Assembly: GCF_006715485.1 (NCBI RefSeq)
Contig: NZ_VFNH01000001.1
Span: 1,178,001 to 1,242,000 of the forward strand
Reading direction: 5' to 3'
Length of the DNA: 64,000 bases
Source: Herbaspirillum sp. SJZ107
Lineage (GTDB): Bacteria > Pseudomonadota > Gammaproteobacteria > Burkholderiales > Burkholderiaceae_D
Part shown: one piece after another, positions 51,110-59,960 of the stretch
Numbering within the stretch: the stretch's first letter is position 1
How the letters are laid out: each line of letters begins with the position of its first letter
Made by a program: the position numbers and the translations under genes
The notes under the pieces: model-generated
What the model was told of the DNA's origin: nothing
Seen by the model: the letters and a program-made list of their open reading frames with translations, nothing else
Databases searched by the model: none

Positions 51110-54100
51110 AGCCCGGCTACCCGGCGCAATGGCCGGCGCTGTTCCTGGGCCTGCTGCTCGGCTTGACCCTGCTGCTGGCCGGCCCGGCGGCGCGCGCGGA
51201 CACCACGGTGCAGCAGTACACCAGCTTCCGCGGCCAGGTCAACTTCACCGGCACCGAGGCGACGATGCGCACGGCTGGCAACAACAGTTACAGCAATAGC
51301 GCCTGCAGCATCACCGGCAGCGTCTCGGCCAAGCTGTCCGGGGTGCCGACCGGCGCCACCATCCTCAGTGCCCGGCTGTACTGGGTCGGCTCCGGCAACA
51401 CCGCGGACAACAACGTCACCTTCGACGGTGTGTCGGTGTATGCCGGACGCCAGTACACGTCCGGCACCGTCGGCAACGGCATGAATTATTTCAGCGGCGC
51501 CGCCGACGTCACGGCGCGGGTCAGGAGCAAGCTGAATCCCAACACGACTTATACGTTCAGCGGGTTGAGCATCGATAACGGCAACCCGTGGTGCGGCTCA
51601 CAGGCGGTGGTCGGCGGTTTCGCGCTGCTGGTCGTGTATTCGCACCCGGACGAGCCATTCCGCCTGCTGAACGTCTACGAAGGCTTCCAGTATTTCCAAA
51701 ACAGCGGCTTCATCATCAACCTCGGCAACTTCAACGTGCCGAATCCGCTGCCGAGCAACGTGACCGGCCGCATCGGCCACATCACCTGGGAAGGCGATGC
51801 GACGCTGTCGCAGGGCGGCGAGAACCTGCTGTTCAACGGCAAGGAGCTGACCGATTCGATGAACCCGGCGGGCAACCAGTTCAACTCGGCCAGCAACATC
51901 AGCGGCGACTACAGCAGCTACGGCATCGACTTCGACGCCTATACCCTGAACGCGAACTTCATCTCGCCGGGGCAGAACACCGCCACCACTACCTACCGCT
52001 CGGGCCAGGACCTGGTGCTGCTGAGTGCCGAGATCGTCGCCATGCCTTTCGTCGGCAACGGCGACCTGGCACTGTCGATGACGCGCACCGGCGACCTGCG
52101 CGTGGGTTCGACCGCCTATTACACGCTGAACGTCAGCAATGTCGGCACCGACGTCGAGACCGGCCCGATCACCGTCACCGACACGCTGCCGTCCGGCCTC
52201 AAGCTGGTCTCGACCAGCGGCAGCGGCTGGAGCTGCAGCAGCGCCGCCGGCAGCAACGGCGCCACGCTGGTCACTTGCACCCGCGCCGGTCAGCTTGCCG
52301 CCGGCGACAGGGCAAACGCGCTGACCATCACCGTGACGCCGAGCGCGACCGGCACCTATACCAATTCGGCCACCGTGGCCGGCATGACCGGCGACGGCAA
52401 CACCGGCAACAACACGGCGACGAATACCAGCTCCGCCACCGACCCCGGTTCGTCGGCGGTGGTGTTCACCACCGAGGTCTGCAAGAGCGGCGATCCGATC
52501 GTCACCGCGCCGGGCGACGCCGGCTGTCACCGCTTCATCGGTCCGGTGACCGCCGCTGCCGGCACGACCAAGATCTATGTGACCTCGGTTGCCGGCGGCC
52601 GCGCCAGTGCCGTCAGCAGCTCGGACTACACCCTGAACATCGGCCTGGCGGCGACCTGCCAGCCTTACTCGAACGTGGCACTGACCTATGCGCAGGCCGG
52701 CCTGGGCCTGGACTGCAAGGGCAGCTGGAAGTATGTCAACGTGACCGTGCCGGCCAACCAGCCGACCGGCACCCTGCCGAACGGCTCGGCTTTCTTCTAT
52801 GCCGACGTCGGCCGCATCAGCCTGTCGCTCAGCTACCAGGGCACGGTGATGGGAACGGTCGACTTCATCTCGCGCCCGACCGACATCCGCTTCCAGACCG
52901 TGTTCCGCAACGCCGACGGCGTCGCCGACCTGCTGGGCACGGGCGGCGACAGCTGGAAGAAGCCGAGTCCGACCGCCTTTGCCAAGGCCGGCGAACCGTT
53001 CACCATGCGCCTGGGGGCGCTGATGGCCGACAATAACTATGCGCCGAGCTTCGGCAAGGAGCCGACTGCGCTCAAGGGCGTGCTGGCGGACAACCTGATC
53101 GAACTCAATTTCAAGCTCGACCTGTTCGCAGCCGACCCGCTGGCGTCACCGGTCCTGCCGGTGGCCGACAGCGACGGCGCGATCGACAAGCTGGTCGCCG
53201 CAGCCTTCGTGCTGGACCAGGGTTTCACCCCGAACACCGGCATCGCTGGCGCGCTGGATGCGAAAGCACGCTGGTTCGAGGGCGGCTACCTGGCCGTCAC
53301 GCCCTACCTGTCGGATTACCTGGGCACCGGCGTGGTCGGCGGTCCGGGCAAGGCGGTCAAGGCGGACCCGGCGCGGATCGTGAGTGCCACCCGCGTGATC
53401 GGCCACTTCTATCCCGACCATTTCGAGAGCCGGGTGGTGGCGCCTTTCGCCTGCACCCCCGACATGGCATGCCCGACCGATTTCGCGCCGGTGGGCGCCG
53501 TGTACTCGAACCAGCCGTTCAATTTCACGGTGACGCCGTATGCGCTGCCGCGCGACGGCGCCGAGCAGCCGCTGTCGCTGTTCCGCAACCTGGCCGGTCT
53601 CGCCAGCAACGCCAACGCCAACGTCGTCAACGGCGTGGTCTACCGCAACGTGGGCATGACGGCCGCGGTCAAGCCGAACGACATCACCAGTTCGCCCCTG
53701 ACCGGTTTCGCGGTCGACCCCGCCAACCCGCTGCAGACTTCCGGCGGTCCCTACGAGTTCCCGGCCATGACGACCAACGGGACTTACGCGCTCGGCAACC
53801 CCTTCGTCGCGGGCAGCAGCGCTGCCGCCACCGGCGGCAGGGTAGCGCCGACGCTGTTCTACCTGCGCGCCAACATGCGCGAGCGGCTGTCGACCGGCCC
53901 CACAACGACCAAGGATATCTTCGTCACGTCGGCCACGCTGGACACCGCGCGCGCCGCCCAATACGAGGATGGCCTGATGGCCGTGTCCGGACGCCTGTTC
54001 GTGCCGAACGCCTTCGGTTCCGAACTGCTGAACCTACCCCTGAACCTGGCCGAGCAGTACTGGAACGGCAAGACCTGGGTGACCACCGCCACCGACAGCG

Positions 54101-54411
54101 CCACCACGACCGGCGACAAGCTGGTGCCGGTCACGAACAGCTGCACGCGCTTCTTCGCCGACAGCAAGAGCGCCACGCCGAGCGCCTGCAATACGGGCGC
54201 GGTAACGGCCCTCGGCGGCGGTGTTGCCATCCCGCTCAACAACGGCGTCGGCCGCCTGGGCCTGAAGAGCCCGGGCCGCACCAACATCGGCGCCTTCGAC
54301 CTGACGGTTGGCGGCGGCAATGCCGGCATCTGGCTGCCGAGCACGCGCGCGCGCGTGACCTTCGGCGTCTACCGCAATCCGCTGATCTACCTGCGTGAAA
54401 TCTACCGGTGA
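51106..54411 (+). CDS. mshQ: MshQ-like pilus tip/adhesin candidate with DUF11 repeat
   Basis: A 1,101-residue exported protein beginning at GTG 51106, which overlaps the mshP stop and follows GGAGGTG; the longer frame from 51046 is rejected. A signal peptide ends near ARADTT (about residue 27). The N-terminal region (about 30-330) is a beta-rich adhesin-like domain. Residues about 320-440 hold a DUF11-type repeat (YYTLNVSNVGTDVETGPITV, TDTLPSGL, GDGNTGNNTATN). The C-terminal half corresponds to the DUF6701/MshQ region. MshQ is a large protein of unknown precise role at the end of Vibrio msh clusters; a surface tip function is inferred. Confidence 0.9.
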   Translation: MKPGYPAQWPALFLGLLLGLTLLLAGPAARADTTVQQYTSFRGQVNFTGTEATMRTAGNNSYSNSACSITGSVSAKLSGVPTGATILSARLYWVGSGNTADNNVTFDGVSVYAGRQYTSGTVGNGMNYFSGAADVTARVRSKLNPNTTYTFSGLSIDNGNPWCGSQAVVGGFALLVVYSHPDEPFRLLNVYEGFQYFQNSGFIINLGNFNVPNPLPSNVTGRIGHITWEGDATLSQGGENLLFNGKELTDSMNPAGNQFNSASNISGDYSSYGIDFDAYTLNANFISPGQNTATTTYRSGQDLVLLSAEIVAMPFVGNGDLALSMTRTGDLRVGSTAYYTLNVSNVGTDVETGPITVTDTLPSGLKLVSTSGSGWSCSSAAGSNGATLVTCTRAGQLAAGDRANALTITVTPSATGTYTNSATVAGMTGDGNTGNNTATNTSSATDPGSSAVVFTTEVCKSGDPIVTAPGDAGCHRFIGPVTAAAGTTKIYVTSVAGGRASAVSSSDYTLNIGLAATCQPYSNVALTYAQAGLGLDCKGSWKYVNVTVPANQPTGTLPNGSAFFYADVGRISLSLSYQGTVMGTVDFISRPTDIRFQTVFRNADGVADLLGTGGDSWKKPSPTAFAKAGEPFTMRLGALMADNNYAPSFGKEPTALKGVLADNLIELNFKLDLFAADPLASPVLPVADSDGAIDKLVAAAFVLDQGFTPNTGIAGALDAKARWFEGGYLAVTPYLSDYLGTGVVGGPGKAVKADPARIVSATRVIGHFYPDHFESRVVAPFACTPDMACPTDFAPVGAVYSNQPFNFTVTPYALPRDGAEQPLSLFRNLAGLASNANANVVNGVVYRNVGMTAAVKPNDITSSPLTGFAVDPANPLQTSGGPYEFPAMTTNGTYALGNPFVAGSSAAATGGRVAPTLFYLRANMRERLSTGPTTTKDIFVTSATLDTARAAQYEDGLMAVSGRLFVPNAFGSELLNLPLNLAEQYWNGKTWVTTATDSATTTGDKLVPVTNSCTRFFADSKSATPSACNTGAVTALGGGVAIPLNNGVGRLGLKSPGRTNIGAFDLTVGGGNAGIWLPSTRARVTFGVYRNPLIYLREIYR

Positions 54412-54507
54412 GGTGTAAGCACAACGGCTTCTTGGTTGTTCTACAAAGGAAACCGGGAATATTTTTCCTGAGTGCAAAAATGGTATCGGCTTTTGCCTGG
54501 AGTTGAA

Positions 54508-54513
54508 TATAAT
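54508..54513 (+). promoter_or_regulatory. Promoter -10 box of the mshI-N unit
   Basis: A perfect TATAAT lies 49 bases before the mshI ATG within a 151-base AT-richer gap after mshQ. No strong -35 box is seen at 17 bases. The gap and the box suggest a second transcription unit for the biogenesis genes. Confidence 0.55.
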
Positions 54514-54562
54514 CAAGAGTCTAGCGAATACTCCTCGAACTCACTGATGTCCACGGCCGCGC

Positions 54563-56191
54563 ATGCGTTTATTTAGTCGACCCAAGAAGAACGGCGCCTG
54601 GCTGGCGATCGTGCCGCAGCGCGATGGCCTGGCCACCGCCAGCGTGGCCGCGCCCGCAGGCGGCGCCGCGGCGGAGGCCGAGCGGCAGCCAATGGTGATG
54701 CTTGCGCACTTCTTCCCGGGCCGCCTCGATGTCGACACCCTCGAGCGCGCCGGCAAGGAACTGCACAGCGGCGACTACCGCTGCGCCACGGTGCTGGGCG
54801 GCGGCGACTACCAGCTGCTCTCGGCCGAGGCGCCGAACGTGCCGCGCGAGGAACTCCGGACCGCTATGCGCTGGCGCCTCAAGGACCTGCTCGACTTCCC
54901 GGTCGACGACGCCACCATCGATGCGCTCGAGATTCCGGTCGACGCCAGCGCCGCCGCCCGCCCGCAGCAGAGCGTGTTCGCGGTGGCAGCCAGGAACAGC
55001 GTCGTCAAGGCGCGCCAGAACCTGTTCGCCGACGCCAAGGTCAGGCTGGGCGCGATCGACATCCCGGAGATGGCCCAGCGTAACGTCTCGGGCATGCTCG
55101 AACGCGACGGCCGCGGCGTGGCCATGCTGTCGTTCGGCGAGGACGGCGGCCTCTTGACCGTGTCCTGGCGCAGCGAACTGTACCTGTCGCGCCGCATCGA
55201 CGTGACGCTGGCCCAGCTGCTCGAGCCCGACCACGAGCGCAAGCACCAGGCCTTCGACAAGATCACCCTCGAGCTGCAACGCTCGCTCGACCACTTCGAA
55301 CGCCAGTTCTCCTTCATCAGCGTGGCCAAGCTGGTGCTGGCCCCGACCGCGGCCACCGGTCTCGAGGAATACCTGTCGAGCAACCTGTACACCCGCGTCG
55401 AGACGCTCGACCTTGCCACCGTGTTCGACCTCACGCGCGTGCCCGAGCTGAAGGACGCGGCGCTCCAGCAGCGCTTCTTCGTGGCGCTGGGCGCGGCCCT
55501 GCGCGATGTCCAGGCCGGTGCCGCCGGCACCCGCGCGCCGCAGCAGATCAACCTGTTCAGCGAACAGTTCGAGCAGCAGATCCAGCGTCTCACGGCACGC
55601 ACGATGGCGATCGGCAGCGGCGTGCTGGCGCTTGGCCTGGCCGCTGCCGGCATCCATGAGAACATGCAGGTGGCCGACCTGCAGAGCGAGGCCAAGGCCG
55701 GCGCGGCACGCCTGGATGGGGTGCAGAAGCGCCTCGCGGGCGTCACCGCCGACTACCCGGCGCGCCAGAAAGACCCGAGGCTCGACGGCGAACTGGCCGA
55801 GGCCAACGCCCAGCTCGACGCGCTGCACCGCGTGTCCGACACCATCCGGCGCGGCGACCTGGGCAACACCCGCGGCTATGCCGAATACTTCCGCGCGCTG
55901 GCGCGCCAGCGCGTCGAGGGCCTGTGGCTGACCGGCGTCAGCATCGGCGGCGCCGGCCAGGACATCGGCGTGCGCGGCCGCGCGCTCGACCCGGCGCTGG
56001 TGCCGGGCTTCCTCGGCCGCCTGCGCAACGAGCAGGTGATGCAGGGCACGCCGGTGGGCACCCTGCAGATCGGCGAAGCGGCCGCGCTCAAGGTCGCGGG
56101 CAAGGACGGCAAGGACGCCAGCATGCCGGCGCCCTACGTCGAATTCAGCCTGGCGTCGGCGCCGCAGGGCAAGCCGGGAGCACAGCCATGA
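54563..56191 (+). CDS. mshI: MSHA biogenesis protein MshI (PilM-PilN fusion type)
   Basis: A 542-residue inner-membrane protein that combines an actin-like PilM domain (residues 1-320) with one membrane span (about 350-366, GSGVLALGLAAAGIHENM) and a PilN-like periplasmic region. In canonical type IV pili these are two proteins; MshI-type fusions are normal in msh systems. A short INLFSEQFE motif at the junction matches the PilN N-terminal motif that docks into PilM. It overlaps mshJ (ATGA). Confidence 0.92.
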   Translation: MRLFSRPKKNGAWLAIVPQRDGLATASVAAPAGGAAAEAERQPMVMLAHFFPGRLDVDTLERAGKELHSGDYRCATVLGGGDYQLLSAEAPNVPREELRTAMRWRLKDLLDFPVDDATIDALEIPVDASAAARPQQSVFAVAARNSVVKARQNLFADAKVRLGAIDIPEMAQRNVSGMLERDGRGVAMLSFGEDGGLLTVSWRSELYLSRRIDVTLAQLLEPDHERKHQAFDKITLELQRSLDHFERQFSFISVAKLVLAPTAATGLEEYLSSNLYTRVETLDLATVFDLTRVPELKDAALQQRFFVALGAALRDVQAGAAGTRAPQQINLFSEQFEQQIQRLTARTMAIGSGVLALGLAAAGIHENMQVADLQSEAKAGAARLDGVQKRLAGVTADYPARQKDPRLDGELAEANAQLDALHRVSDTIRRGDLGNTRGYAEYFRALARQRVEGLWLTGVSIGGAGQDIGVRGRALDPALVPGFLGRLRNEQVMQGTPVGTLQIGEAAALKVAGKDGKDASMPAPYVEFSLASAPQGKPGAQP

Positions 56192-56895
56192 TGAAGCAAC
56201 GCTGGCAGGTACTGGCTGCCCGCATCGACGCCCTCAGCCAGCGCGAACGCGTGATGGTGTTCCTTGCCGTACTGGCGACGCTGGCCCTGGCCGCGCAATT
56301 CATCGTGCTCGGCCCGCTGCAGCGCAAGCAGGATGCGCTGCGCACCCAGCTGGCCCAGCAGAAGACCGCGATCGCCGCCACCAACGCCGAGATCGTGCGC
56401 AAGCTGGAACAGGCGCGCCAGGACCCCGACGCGCCGCTGCGCGCACGCCTGCAGGCGGTGCGCGGCGAGACCGAGCGCTTGAGCTCGGACCTGCGCGCGA
56501 TGCAGCGTGGCCTGGTGCCGCCGGAGCGCATCGCGCCGCTGCTGGAATCGATCCTGCGCGCCAACGGCCGCCTGAAGCTGGTGGCGGTGCGCACCTTGCC
56601 GGTGGATCCGCTGAGCAGCATCGTGGATGCCGGCGAGAAGGCCAAGGGCCTGGCTGCCGCGCCGGCGCTCGCACCGGCCGCCGTCAAGGGCCCGGAGCTG
56701 CTGTTCCGCCACGGCGTCGAACTGACCGCGCGCGGCAGCTACCTCGACATGGTCGACTACATGACGGCGCTGGAAGCGCTGCCGACCCAGCTGTTCTGGG
56801 GCCGCGCCCAGCTCGATGTCGAAGAGTATCCGACCGTGCGCCTGACCCTGACCCTGTATACCCTGAGCCTGGACGAGAAATGGATGAAGCTGTGA
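56188..56895 (+). CDS. mshJ: MSHA biogenesis protein MshJ (PilO/GspM-like)
   Basis: A 235-residue protein with one N-terminal span (about 24-42, VFLAVLATLALAAQFIVLG), a periplasmic coiled coil (about 45-110) and a ferredoxin-like C-terminal domain (ELTARGSYLDMVDYMTALEA). It aligns with PilO and would pair with the PilN part of MshI to link the platform to the secretin. It is coupled at both ends. Confidence 0.92.
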   Translation: MMKQRWQVLAARIDALSQRERVMVFLAVLATLALAAQFIVLGPLQRKQDALRTQLAQQKTAIAATNAEIVRKLEQARQDPDAPLRARLQAVRGETERLSSDLRAMQRGLVPPERIAPLLESILRANGRLKLVAVRTLPVDPLSSIVDAGEKAKGLAAAPALAPAAVKGPELLFRHGVELTARGSYLDMVDYMTALEALPTQLFWGRAQLDVEEYPTVRLTLTLYTLSLDEKWMKL

Positions 56896-57251
56896 AGACC
56901 CTGCTGGCCGCCGTGCTGACGCTGGCCGCGGGCGCCGCCGCGGCCCAGGCATTGCAGGACCCGATGCGGCCGCCGGCCAGCCTCATGACGGCCACGGCCG
57001 GCCCCGCCGCGGCGCCGAGCGCCGCGCCGCAACTGCAAACCATTTTGATCGGACGCGCGCCCGGCGGCCGCCACCTGGCCGTGATCGACGGCGAGACCGT
57101 GCGTCCCGGCGACGATTTCCGCGGTGCGCGCGTGGCGCGCATCGCCGACAACGAGGTCGAACTGGTACGCGGCCGCGAACGCCAGGTGCTGCGCCTGGTG
57201 CCCCCGGCCGCCGGCGGCATCTCGCCCGTACGCTCCACCCGAGGACAATGA
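56892..57251 (+). CDS. mshK: MSHA biogenesis protein MshK (PilP/GspC-like)
   Basis: A 119-residue exported protein. The GTG at 56892 overlaps the mshJ stop (GTGA) and gives a clean signal peptide VKTLLAAVLTLAAGAAAAQA; the in-frame ATG at 56880 would add Asp and Glu before it. The mature part starts with DPMRPP, as in PilP/MshK, followed by a small HR domain (LQTILIGRAPGGRHLAVIDG, then VRPGDDFRGARV). It links inner-membrane partners to the secretin MshL. Confidence 0.88.
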   Translation: MKTLLAAVLTLAAGAAAAQALQDPMRPPASLMTATAGPAAAPSAAPQLQTILIGRAPGGRHLAVIDGETVRPGDDFRGARVARIADNEVELVRGRERQVLRLVPPAAGGISPVRSTRGQ

Positions 57252-59045
57252 ATGCATACGACGCTTAACTGTGTGATTACCCGAGCCACCTCCATCGCAA
57301 GCGCCGCGGCGCTGCTGCTGGCCGGCTGCCAGAGCGCGCCGAACAACACGACCTACGACCAGATCCGCAAGGAAGTCGCCGGCGTCAACGCCAGCCGTCC
57401 GGCCGCCGCCCCGAGCGTCGACAGCGCGGTGGCCGACGCACTGCTGCCGCCCGCCGCCGCGCTCGCGACCCAGCTGCCGAAGGCACGCCCGGCGCTGGAA
57501 GAACGCTTCAACGTCTCGTTCAACAACGTCCCGGCGCAGCAGTTCTTCCGCTCGATCGTCGCCGGCACCCGCTACAACATCCTGGTGCACCCGGACGTCA
57601 GCGGCAGCATCACCGCCAACCTCAAGGACGTGACCCTGCCGGAAACGCTGGACGCGATCCGCGAGATGTACGGCTACGACTACAAGATCGACGGCACCCG
57701 CATCTCGATCAAGCCGCTGACCATGCAGACCAAGATGTTCCACGTGAACTACCTGGTCGGCAAGCGCCGCGGCGCCTCCAACCTGCGCGTGACCTCGACC
57801 TCGGTCTCGAACGCCGTCAACAACCAGAACGGCAACCAGAACGGCGGCCAGGGCGCGACGGGCCAGAACAACGGCAACCAGAGCAACCAGTACGGCGGCA
57901 ATCCGGGCCAGGTCGAGAGCACCGACGTCAACACCACCTCGGACAACGATTTCTGGGCCGACCTGAAGGCGGCCGTGGAAGCCATCGTCGGGCCGAAGGA
58001 GGGCGGCCGCAACGTCGTGATCAGTCCGCAGTCGGGCGTGATCGTGATCCGCGCCATGCCGGACGAACTGCGCAACGTCGACGCCTACCTGAAGGCGACC
58101 CAGCTCGCGGTCGACCGCCAGGTGATCCTGGAAGCGAAGATCCTCGAAGTCGAACTGAACGACAGCTACCAGAGCGGCGTGAACTGGGCCTCGTTCGCCT
58201 CGATCCGCAGCAGCCACGACAACCGCGTCTCGGGCGGCATCATCGGACCGGGCGCGTCGCTGACGCCGCTGCCCTTCGGCGGCGGCCAGCCGGCCGTGAT
58301 CACCGACCCGGCCACCGGCCTGTCGGCCAGCACCGGCTTCTCGCTGTCGAACGCGGTCAACGCGGCCGGCTCGATGTTCGGCCTCGCGGTCCAGACCAGC
58401 AACTTCGCGGCGCTGCTGTCCTTCCTGGAAACCCAGGGCACCGTACACGTGCTCTCGAGTCCGCGCGTGGCGGCGATCAACAACCAGAAGGCGGTGCTGA
58501 AGATCGGCACCGACGAGTTCTACGTGACCGGCGTGACCACCACCACCGCGCTGTCCACCAGCAGCAATACCGTCACGCCGAGCGTGACCCTGCAACCCTT
58601 CTTCTCGGGCGTGGTGCTGGACGTGACCCCGCAGATCGACGAGAAGGGCAACATCCTGCTGCACGTGCACCCGTCGGTGAGCCAGGTCTCGACCGTCAAC
58701 AAGGACGTCAGCCTGGGCTCGGCCGGCAACCTGACGCTGCCACTGGCGGCATCGGCCACCTCGGAGCTGGACAGCATCGTGCGCGGCACCAACGGCCAGG
58801 TGGTCGCCATCGGCGGCCTGATGCGCCAGGCGTCGACCAACGACAGCTCGAGCGTGCCGGGCGCCACCAACGTGCCGGTGCTGAGCACCCTGTTCGGCCA
58901 GAAGAAACGCGTCAACCAGAAGCGCGAGCTGGTGGTGCTGATCAAGCCGACCATCGTCGAAGGCATCAACAACTGGAACGACGACCTGCTCGACGCCAAC
59001 CGCCGCATCGAGCAGCTCGATCCGCGCGCGCGAGGGATCCGGTAA
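57252..59045 (+). CDS. mshL: MSHA secretin MshL
   Basis: A 597-residue outer-membrane secretin and lipoprotein (lipobox LLAGC near residue 26). A secretin/TonB short N-terminal domain (about 75-160, FNVSFNNVPAQQFFRSIV) and an N1-type domain are split by an Asn/Gln/Gly-rich insertion (about 195-225). The C-terminal secretin domain (about 260-575) has VHVLSSPRVAAINNQKA and the VPGATNVPVLSTLFGQKKR segment. It forms the pilus exit ring. It begins immediately after the mshK stop. Confidence 0.96.
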   Translation: MHTTLNCVITRATSIASAAALLLAGCQSAPNNTTYDQIRKEVAGVNASRPAAAPSVDSAVADALLPPAAALATQLPKARPALEERFNVSFNNVPAQQFFRSIVAGTRYNILVHPDVSGSITANLKDVTLPETLDAIREMYGYDYKIDGTRISIKPLTMQTKMFHVNYLVGKRRGASNLRVTSTSVSNAVNNQNGNQNGGQGATGQNNGNQSNQYGGNPGQVESTDVNTTSDNDFWADLKAAVEAIVGPKEGGRNVVISPQSGVIVIRAMPDELRNVDAYLKATQLAVDRQVILEAKILEVELNDSYQSGVNWASFASIRSSHDNRVSGGIIGPGASLTPLPFGGGQPAVITDPATGLSASTGFSLSNAVNAAGSMFGLAVQTSNFAALLSFLETQGTVHVLSSPRVAAINNQKAVLKIGTDEFYVTGVTTTTALSTSSNTVTPSVTLQPFFSGVVLDVTPQIDEKGNILLHVHPSVSQVSTVNKDVSLGSAGNLTLPLAASATSELDSIVRGTNGQVVAIGGLMRQASTNDSSSVPGATNVPVLSTLFGQKKRVNQKRELVVLIKPTIVEGINNWNDDLLDANRRIEQLDPRARGIR

Positions 59046-59941
59046 TGTACACGGCCCACTTCGGCCTGCGCGAGGCCCCGTTCGGGATCACTCCGGACAC
59101 CAGCTTCTTCTTCGGCAGCCCGCATTCGCAGGAAGCCCTGAACACGCTGCTGGTGGCGGCGCGCGGCGGCGAGGGCTTCATCAAGATCACCGGCGAAGTC
59201 GGCACCGGCAAGACCCTGTTGTGCCGCAAGTTCATGGCCACGCTGGGCCCGGATTTCGTCACCGCCTACATCCCGAACCCGTATCTGGAGCCGCGCACGC
59301 TGATGCTGGCGCTGGCCGACGAGCTCGAAGTCCAGCTGGAGCGCGACGTCGACCAGCACCGCATGCTGAAGGCGATCACCGACCGCCTCCTGCAGCTGGC
59401 GGGGCAGGGCAAGCACGTGATTTTGTGCCTGGACGAAGCGCAGGCGATTCCGGTGGAAAGCCTGGAAGCGCTGCGCCTGCTGACCAACCTGGAAACCGAA
59501 AAGCGCAAGCTGCTGCAGATCGTGCTGTTCGGCCAGCCGGAACTGAACCGCAAGCTGGAACTGCAATCGATCCGCCAGCTGGCCCAGCGCATCACCTTTC
59601 ATTACCACCTCGGACCGCTCAGCCGCGACGACCTCGATTATTATGTGGCGCACCGCCTGCGCGTGGCCGGCTGGAGCGGCGCGCGCCTGTTCACGCAGGG
59701 CGCGATCGGCCGCCTGTACCGCAGCAGCGGCGGCGTGCCGCGCCTGGCCAACATCCTGGCGCACAAGGCGCTGATGCTGAGCTACGGCGAGGGCCGGCAG
59801 CAGGTGGCGGGCGCCCACGTGACCGCCGCCGCGCGCGACACGCTGGCGGCCAGCCCGCGCCGCGTCCGCCCATGGATGGCGGCGGCGGGTGCGGGCGCAA
59901 CCTGCCTGGCCGCGGGCCTGGCCTGGGCGCTGCTGCGCTAA
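59045..59941 (+). CDS. mshM: MSHA biogenesis ATPase MshM (ExeA/GspA family)
   Basis: A 298-residue AAA-type ATPase. Its N-terminus MYTAHFGLREAPFGITPDTS is the ExeA signature, Walker A is GEVGTGKTLL, Walker B ILCLDEAQ, and a sensor region IVLFGQPELN follows. A C-terminal membrane span (about 278-296) is present. ExeA relatives help assemble secretins and interact with peptidoglycan, so a role in MshL placement is likely. It overlaps mshL by one base (TAATG). Confidence 0.94.
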   Translation: MYTAHFGLREAPFGITPDTSFFFGSPHSQEALNTLLVAARGGEGFIKITGEVGTGKTLLCRKFMATLGPDFVTAYIPNPYLEPRTLMLALADELEVQLERDVDQHRMLKAITDRLLQLAGQGKHVILCLDEAQAIPVESLEALRLLTNLETEKRKLLQIVLFGQPELNRKLELQSIRQLAQRITFHYHLGPLSRDDLDYYVAHRLRVAGWSGARLFTQGAIGRLYRSSGGVPRLANILAHKALMLSYGEGRQQVAGAHVTAAARDTLAASPRRVRPWMAAAGAGATCLAAGLAWALLR

Positions 59942-59960
59942 CGTTCGGGATGAGTAAGCG

